Shown here piece after piece: positions 13,698 through 17,275 of a stretch of DNA of 17,275 nucleotides; the first letter of the stretch is position 1, and each line of letters begins with the position of its first letter. Below the pieces are notes generated by a model. The model had not been told where the DNA came from. It saw nothing but the letters and a program-made list of their open reading frames with translations, and did not search any database. The translations under genes and the position numbers were made by a program. This DNA is from Spirochaetales bacterium. GTDB taxonomy: Bacteria > Spirochaetota > Spirochaetia > ARS1246. The stretch covers positions 1 to 17,275 of the forward strand of contig NZCE01000052.1 of NCBI GenBank assembly GCA_002688185.1, read 5' to 3'.

Positions 13698-15408
13698 GAG
13701 CGCCTTTCTCCTTCGCGAGTTGTTTCTCGATTTTAGCCCAGCTGTCTCTGAGGGGAACGATTCTAGAAAAAATCGGTTTCCCGTCGACAGTGTTTTCTCT
13801 ATCCCTGCAAAAGTAGCCCTGCCTGAGAAATTGATATCTTTCGCCGGCACCCGCGGCAGAGATACTCGGTTCTATTTTGCACGTCGAGAAAGCCTTTAGA
13901 GAATTTTCATTAATATAATCAATATAGTGCGGCAGCTCCTCCACATCTTCTCTGATGAATAGCCGCTCATACATCCTCACCTCGGCCTCGTGCGCGTGCT
14001 CCGCCGATACCCAATGCAGCGTACCCCTGACTTTCCTGCCGTCATCAGACCAGCCCCCTCGAGTCTCCGGATCGTAAGTACAATGGACCTCGGTAATCTC
14101 ACCTGAGTTTTTGTCGGTGACAACATCTTGGCAGGTAACATAGTAGGCGTGTTTTAGCCTGACTTCCCGTCCGGGAGCCAGACGATAGTATTTTTTCGGG
14201 GCGACTACCCGAAAATCTTCGCGTTCGATAAAAATCTCCCGTGCAAACGGTACTTTCCGCAATCCCGACGAAGGATCTTCAGGGTTGTTTTCCGCGTCCA
14301 CAAGTTCTGTTTCTCCCTCGGGATAATTATCGATTATTACTTTGAGCGGGTCGAGCACAGCCATAACTCTTGGCGCCGATTTGTTGAGCTCATCGCGGGC
14401 GAAGTATTCGAGAAGGGCGATATCAACAGTACTGTGGGTTTTTGATATGCCGACGCGCTCGACGAATGATCTGATAATGGAAGGCGTATAGCCGCGTCTC
14501 CGGAGTGCTGAAAGGGTGGGCATGCGGGGATCATCCCACCCGGACACATAACCACCCTCTACAAGCTTTCTAAGTTTTCTTTTTGAAAGTACCGTGTAGG
14601 TAAGGTTGAGCCTGGCAAACTCGATCTGTTGGGGATGGTGGATTCCAAGTTGAACGAGAAACCAATCGTATAACGGCCTATGATCTTCAAACGAGAGATC
14701 ACAGAGTGAGTGGGTAATACCTTCGATCGAGTCTGACTGCCCGTGGGCCCAATCATAGGTGGGGTAGATATTCCACTCGTTGCCGGTTCTGTGATGGGTG
14801 GCGTGGATTATCCGGTACATTACAGGATCGCGCATATTGATATTGGGTGCCGCCATGTCGATCTTGGCTCTGAGCACACGCTCGCCGTCCTTGAATGCGC
14901 CTTCTTTCATCTTCTCAAAAAGCTCGAGATTCTCGGCCGCGGTTCTATCACGAAAGGGGCTGTTTTCCCCAGGTTCGGTAAGAGTTCCGCGGTGTTCGCG
15001 AATCTCTTCGGCACTCAGATCATCCACATATGCCTTTCCTCCTTTTATAAGCTCAACAGCGAAGTCAAAGAGTTGCCGGTAGTAATCAGACGCATAGTAT
15101 TCGTCGGCCCCCCAGTCAAAACCCAGCCAATTGATATCCTTTTTTATAGCTTCTACAAACTCGGTTTCCTCCTTGAGAGGATTGGTGTCGTCAAACCGCA
15201 AATTGCATCTGCCTCCCATTTCTTCAGCAACGGAGAAACTCAACGCAAAGGCCTTTGCATGGCCGATATGCATAAACCCGTTTGGCTCCGGCGGAAACCT
15301 CGTAACTACCTTGCCGTCATTCTTTCCGGACTTTACGTCAACGTCTATTATGCTTCTGATAAAATCCTTGCTTTGAACATTGGACGTTTCGTCTTCATTA
15401 ATATTCAC
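13684..15408 (-). CDS. glnS: Glutaminyl-tRNA synthetase
   Basis: This class I enzyme charges tRNA-Gln directly. The HIGH motif is within [20 protein letters not shown], followed by [13 protein letters not shown]; the KMSKS equivalent is [11 protein letters not shown]. Other family signatures are [20 protein letters not shown] and [17 protein letters not shown]. The C-terminal two beta-barrel anticodon-binding domains are present ([26 protein letters not shown] and YFCRDREN). At 574 residues it is full length. The GTG start at 15408 has AGGAG seven bases upstream. GlnRS is restricted in bacteria, many of which instead use GatCAB; its presence implies gltX is discriminating, and the enzyme may have been acquired by transfer. 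The gene is convergent with tyrS and overlaps it by 14 bases. Confidence 0.97.
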   Translation of the reverse strand: MNINEDETSNVQSKDFIRSIIDVDVKSGKNDGKVVTRFPPEPNGFMHIGHAKAFALSFSVAEEMGGRCNLRFDDTNPLKEETEFVEAIKKDINWLGFDWGADEYYASDYYRQLFDFAVELIKGGKAYVDDLSAEEIREHRGTLTEPGENSPFRDRTAAENLELFEKMKEGAFKDGERVLRAKIDMAAPNINMRDPVMYRIIHATHHRTGNEWNIYPTYDWAHGQSDSIEGITHSLCDLSFEDHRPLYDWFLVQLGIHHPQQIEFARLNLTYTVLSKRKLRKLVEGGYVSGWDDPRMPTLSALRRRGYTPSIIRSFVERVGISKTHSTVDIALLEYFARDELNKSAPRVMAVLDPLKVIIDNYPEGETELVDAENNPEDPSSGLRKVPFAREIFIEREDFRVVAPKKYYRLAPGREVRLKHAYYVTCQDVVTDKNSGEITEVHCTYDPETRGGWSDDGRKVRGTLHWVSAEHAHEAEVRMYERLFIREDVEELPHYIDYINENSLKAFSTCKIEPSISAAGAGERYQFLRQGYFCRDRENTVDGKPIFSRIVPLRDSWAKIEKQLAKEKGAPNHE

Positions 15409-15530
15409 CTATTAGCTCCTAAATGCCGGTATCTGGCGATGGCCGCCGGTTTTTGGGTAAAGACGCGCGAATCCTAACACAATATGGCAGGCCCCGCCAG
15501 TCGATGACGATGCTGCGGAGGCGGAGTTTA

Positions 15531-15611
15531 CGCAAAGCTCGCAGAGCGCGGACCGCAGAGCGCGGACCGCATTTAACTCAAGCGTTCTTTTAGAGCTCTG
15601 CGTCCTTTGCG
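15531..15611. repeat. Palindromic intergenic repeat element (MITE-like)
   Basis: Two 17-base arms, 15531-15547 and 15595-15611, are complementary at 15 of 17 positions. Each contains the unit CGCAAAG-nn-CGCAGAGC. Weaker complementarity continues outward, with GAGGCG-type sequence near 15516-15525 and its complement near 15625-15635. This resembles the CGCAAAG/CGCAGAG palindromes I recall scattered through many environmental bacterial genomes. No transposase is near. It accounts for much of the 315-base gap between glnS and the lipid kinase gene, and any ORF here is probably spurious. Confidence 0.65.
15541..15568 (+). repeat. 14-bp tandem duplication inside the palindromic element
   Basis: GCAGAGCGCGGACC is repeated exactly at 15541-15554 and 15555-15568, then GC begins a third partial copy. 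It starts within the left arm of the palindrome. Only two copies are present. Confidence 0.8.
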
Positions 15612-15670
15612 AGACTTCTTTATTCCTCGCCTCAGCCATCTACCTACTTTTGGAAATCGCTCCCGCTGAA

Positions 15671-15700
15671 TTGTGTCAAGTCGACAGCATTTATGATACT
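15671..15700 (+). promoter_or_regulatory. Possible promoter of the lipid kinase gene
   Basis: TTGTGT (15671-15676) and GATACT (15695-15700) are 18 bases apart. Transcription would start near 15707, leaving a very short leader before TTG 15724. Both boxes are weak, so this is tentative. Confidence 0.35.
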
Positions 15701-15723
15701 ATGGTACTTAAGGAAAAACGAGT

Positions 15724-16734
15724 TTGACGAAACACCTGATTATTCTTAATCCAAACGCCGCGAGCGGCACGGCCGCCAAACGAATAGATCAAATAAAGGA
15801 TTTATTGCGAGATAGGGACGTACTGTTTGATATGGAGCTTACCAACGGGCCGCTGCAGGCCGTTTCAATAGCAAAAGATGGGTGCGCGGCCGGATACTCC
15901 TCAATCATCGCAGCCGGTGGCGACGGCACGGTAAATGAGGTTCTCAACGGGATTATGCTTTCCGGGGCCGTTGGCAATGATCTTCCGGCATTTGGCATCA
16001 TAAGCATCGGTCGAGGCAATGATTTTGCCCACGTCGCTGGAGTCCCCCAGGATATCGCGATGGCTTGCGATGTTCTTGAACGTGGTACCCCGGTTCCCAT
16101 GGACATTGGACGTATTATGGTCGATTCTAGTGCACGATCTGATGATTCGTCCAGTCAGACAACCATCCGATCCGGCGCGGCCGCAAATGAACTCCAGTTT
16201 CCCACCCATTTTCCAAACGGTAGGTATTTTATCAATGGCGTAGGAATCGGTTTTGACGCAATGGTAAATATTGAAGCCACGAAAATCACGTGGGCTCAAG
16301 GGTTCTTAAGCTATTTCATCGGTGCGATGAAAACCATGTTCTTCTACTATGATCCGGTTTCTCTCGATATTGAATATAACGGGAAACGCGAGACAAAACA
16401 GATGATTCAGATCTCGGTGATGAACGGCCGTAGGATGGGCGGTGCATTTTACATGACACCCGATGCGGTTGCCGATGACGGATTGTTTGATCTTTGCATT
16501 GGGCACGCTCCAAAACGCCGGGAGATGCTCGGGATCATCCTCAGGTTCATGAATGGCACTCAGGGCGTTAGCCCCCATGTGATGTTTGATAGGACTCAAC
16601 ATCTTTCAGTCAAGTCCGCGGACGGAAAATTGGTTGTGCAGGCGGATGGAGAAATCATGTGTACAGAAGGAAGGCAGGTGGAAATCGAGTGCTTACACCG
16701 TGCCATCCAAGTCATTCGAGCTGACACCGAATGA
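15724..16734 (+). CDS. Diacylglycerol kinase-family lipid kinase (YegS/BmrU-like)
   Basis: The 336-residue product begins with the family start TKHLIILNPNAASGTAAKR, where the conserved NP-x-A/S-G segment lies in the nucleotide-binding domain. The signature GGDGT is at residues 65-69 in AAGGDGTVNEVLNGI, followed by GRGNDFAHVAGVPQD. The C-terminal beta-sandwich domain contains FINGVGIGFDAMVN, MNGRRMGGAFYMTPDAVADDGLFDL, and a late VQADGEIM. Members phosphorylate diacylglycerol or related lipids at the membrane; the exact lipid is not predictable. A TTG start at 15724 is used because no ATG or GTG precedes the conserved strand, and AAGGA lies about nine bases upstream. A short insertion rich in serine (SSARSDDSSSQ, about residues 136-147) is unusual. 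The gene stands alone on this strand. Confidence 0.9.
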   Translation: MTKHLIILNPNAASGTAAKRIDQIKDLLRDRDVLFDMELTNGPLQAVSIAKDGCAAGYSSIIAAGGDGTVNEVLNGIMLSGAVGNDLPAFGIISIGRGNDFAHVAGVPQDIAMACDVLERGTPVPMDIGRIMVDSSARSDDSSSQTTIRSGAAANELQFPTHFPNGRYFINGVGIGFDAMVNIEATKITWAQGFLSYFIGAMKTMFFYYDPVSLDIEYNGKRETKQMIQISVMNGRRMGGAFYMTPDAVADDGLFDLCIGHAPKRREMLGIILRFMNGTQGVSPHVMFDRTQHLSVKSADGKLVVQADGEIMCTEGRQVEIECLHRAIQVIRADTE

Positions 16735-16802
16735 TGAATGTTCCATATGGCCGCGGACAACTGATACGTATTTGGGTTGTTAGTTGGATAATTTACATCT
16801 TA

Positions 16803-16854
16803 GCTCTATTTATTATAGAGTACGAAAGTACTAAATATAATTTCTGATAAGAGC
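16803..16854 (+). promoter_or_regulatory. Structured AT-rich region: overlapping hairpins and a possible -10 box
   Basis: Three pairings overlap. CTCTAT (16804-16809) can pair with ATAGAG (16815-16820). AGTAC (16819-16823) pairs with GTACT (16828-16832) around a GAAA tetraloop. GCTCT (16803-16807) can pair with AGAGC (16850-16854), enclosing the tetraloop hairpin. The first and third pairings exclude each other. A perfect TATAAT lies at 16836-16841, but only a poor -35 (TTATAG) is 17 bases upstream. The region may be a weak terminator for the lipid kinase gene, a promoter with an operator, or a switchable leader for the sensor gene. The rest of the gap (16735-16928) shows nothing clear. Confidence 0.35.
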
Positions 16855-16928
16855 ATAACAAATACTGTCGTCTTGCACTGACTTCGTTCGTGATGGGTAT
16901 GGCGGTTTAGGAAGTGCCGAGGGTTTAT

Positions 16929-17275
16929 ATGTCTTCAATCAACATTAAGATCACATTGGCTATTGCCGTGGTCCTGGCGATAGTACTATTTGCCATAGCG
17001 GCTGCCCTCTTTTCAACCCAGACAGCCGGTGAGCGGAGATTTGCCCAGGTCCAGAACTATGCATTGACCGACCTGTTGATAAAATCCATCGAGTTTTCGA
17101 TGGGCGGGGGCATATTTGACGTATCGCCGTTGGAATCTGATTTGAATGAAATGGATGGAGTTGTTGACTTCCGGGTAGTTTCCTCTGAAAAACTTAAGGG
17201 AGAAAGCGACGTGATATTAGACGATGAAGGATGTTGCGGCTACAATCCGAGATATGCCAGTGCGTTATATTACGC
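16929..17275 (+). CDS. Membrane-anchored sensor-like protein, N-terminal fragment (runs off right edge)
   Basis: ATG 16929 has GAGG at 16919-16922, six bases upstream, and the frame stays open to the window end (115 codons). Residues 1-6 are followed by a single hydrophobic helix (ITLAIAVVLAIVLFAIAAAL, about 8-27), typical of the first membrane span of chemoreceptors, histidine kinases or cyclases. After it comes a helical stretch with QVQNYALTDLLIKSIEFSMGGG and a short strand segment around VVDFRVVSSEKL. That order (helix, LL-x-SI-x-x-x-M, then GV-x-x-x-RVV) fits the extracytoplasmic ligand-sensing part of such receptors. A CC pair (DEGCCGYNP) could bind a metal or cofactor, reminiscent of but not identical to heme c motifs. 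The output domain lies outside the window. Confidence 0.7.
   Translation, partial: MSSINIKITLAIAVVLAIVLFAIAAALFSTQTAGERRFAQVQNYALTDLLIKSIEFSMGGGIFDVSPLESDLNEMDGVVDFRVVSSEKLKGESDVILDDEGCCGYNPRYASALYY

Noticed and set aside
15541..15570. Possible CRISPR-like repeat
   Set aside because: Two directly adjoining 14-bp copies without spacers are a tandem duplication, not a CRISPR array.
15412..15639. Minus-strand ORF of 75 codons
   Set aside because: It is produced by the palindromic repeat and its tandem duplication, with no ribosome site; repeats of this kind commonly yield such spurious ORFs.
16803..16928. Cyclic-di-GMP (GEMM) riboswitch before the sensor gene
   Set aside because: There is a hairpin with a GAAA loop, but the conserved GACGCAAAGC-type segment and the rest of the consensus are missing.

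Overview
The window looks like bacterial chromosome from an uncultured or poorly studied lineage. Genes are tightly packed, most have Shine-Dalgarno sites, GTG and TTG starts are common, and sigma70-type promoters are recognisable. Glutaminyl-tRNA synthetase and glutamyl-tRNA synthetase occur together, and the glycyl-tRNA synthetase is the single-chain (alpha2) type. I cannot name the phylum from sequence alone.

Left part (1-4536) is accessory. The minus-strand start of a probable IS1595-type transposase runs off the left edge. Almost abutting it is a radical SAM/SPASM protein that seems to lack the first strands of a PqqD-like (RRE-like) domain, then an overlapping four-helix membrane protein of unknown function. 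A minus-strand pair follows, a DinB-like protein and a YkgJ-type cysteine-cluster protein. Next on plus are an unknown 119-residue protein and a glutamine-amidotransferase-like protein.

Positions 4538-5230 look like a scar: a decayed AAA ATPase with an in-frame stop, then a miniature transcription unit (promoter, 10-codon ORF with strong SD, strong intrinsic terminator) with no host gene.

Positions 5296-9397 hold a metabolic island. A galactonate-dehydratase-like enolase-superfamily enzyme on minus faces a plus-strand operon of a 46-residue small protein, an acetolactate-synthase-like ThDP enzyme and an ACT-less homoserine-dehydrogenase-type oxidoreductase. Dehydration, 2-keto acid decarboxylation or carboligation, and NAD(P)-linked reduction could form one pathway. 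That is inference; no substrate can be read from the sequence.

The right part (9398-16734) is core. A near-consensus promoter drives gltX-glyQS-tyrS, which converges with and overlaps glnS, giving four aminoacyl-tRNA synthetases in about 6 kb. A palindromic repeat element with a 14-bp tandem duplication separates glnS from a diacylglycerol-kinase-family lipid kinase. After an AT-rich, hairpin-rich leader, a membrane-anchored sensor-like protein starts and runs off the right edge.

No rRNA, tRNA, CRISPR array or complete mobile element was found.
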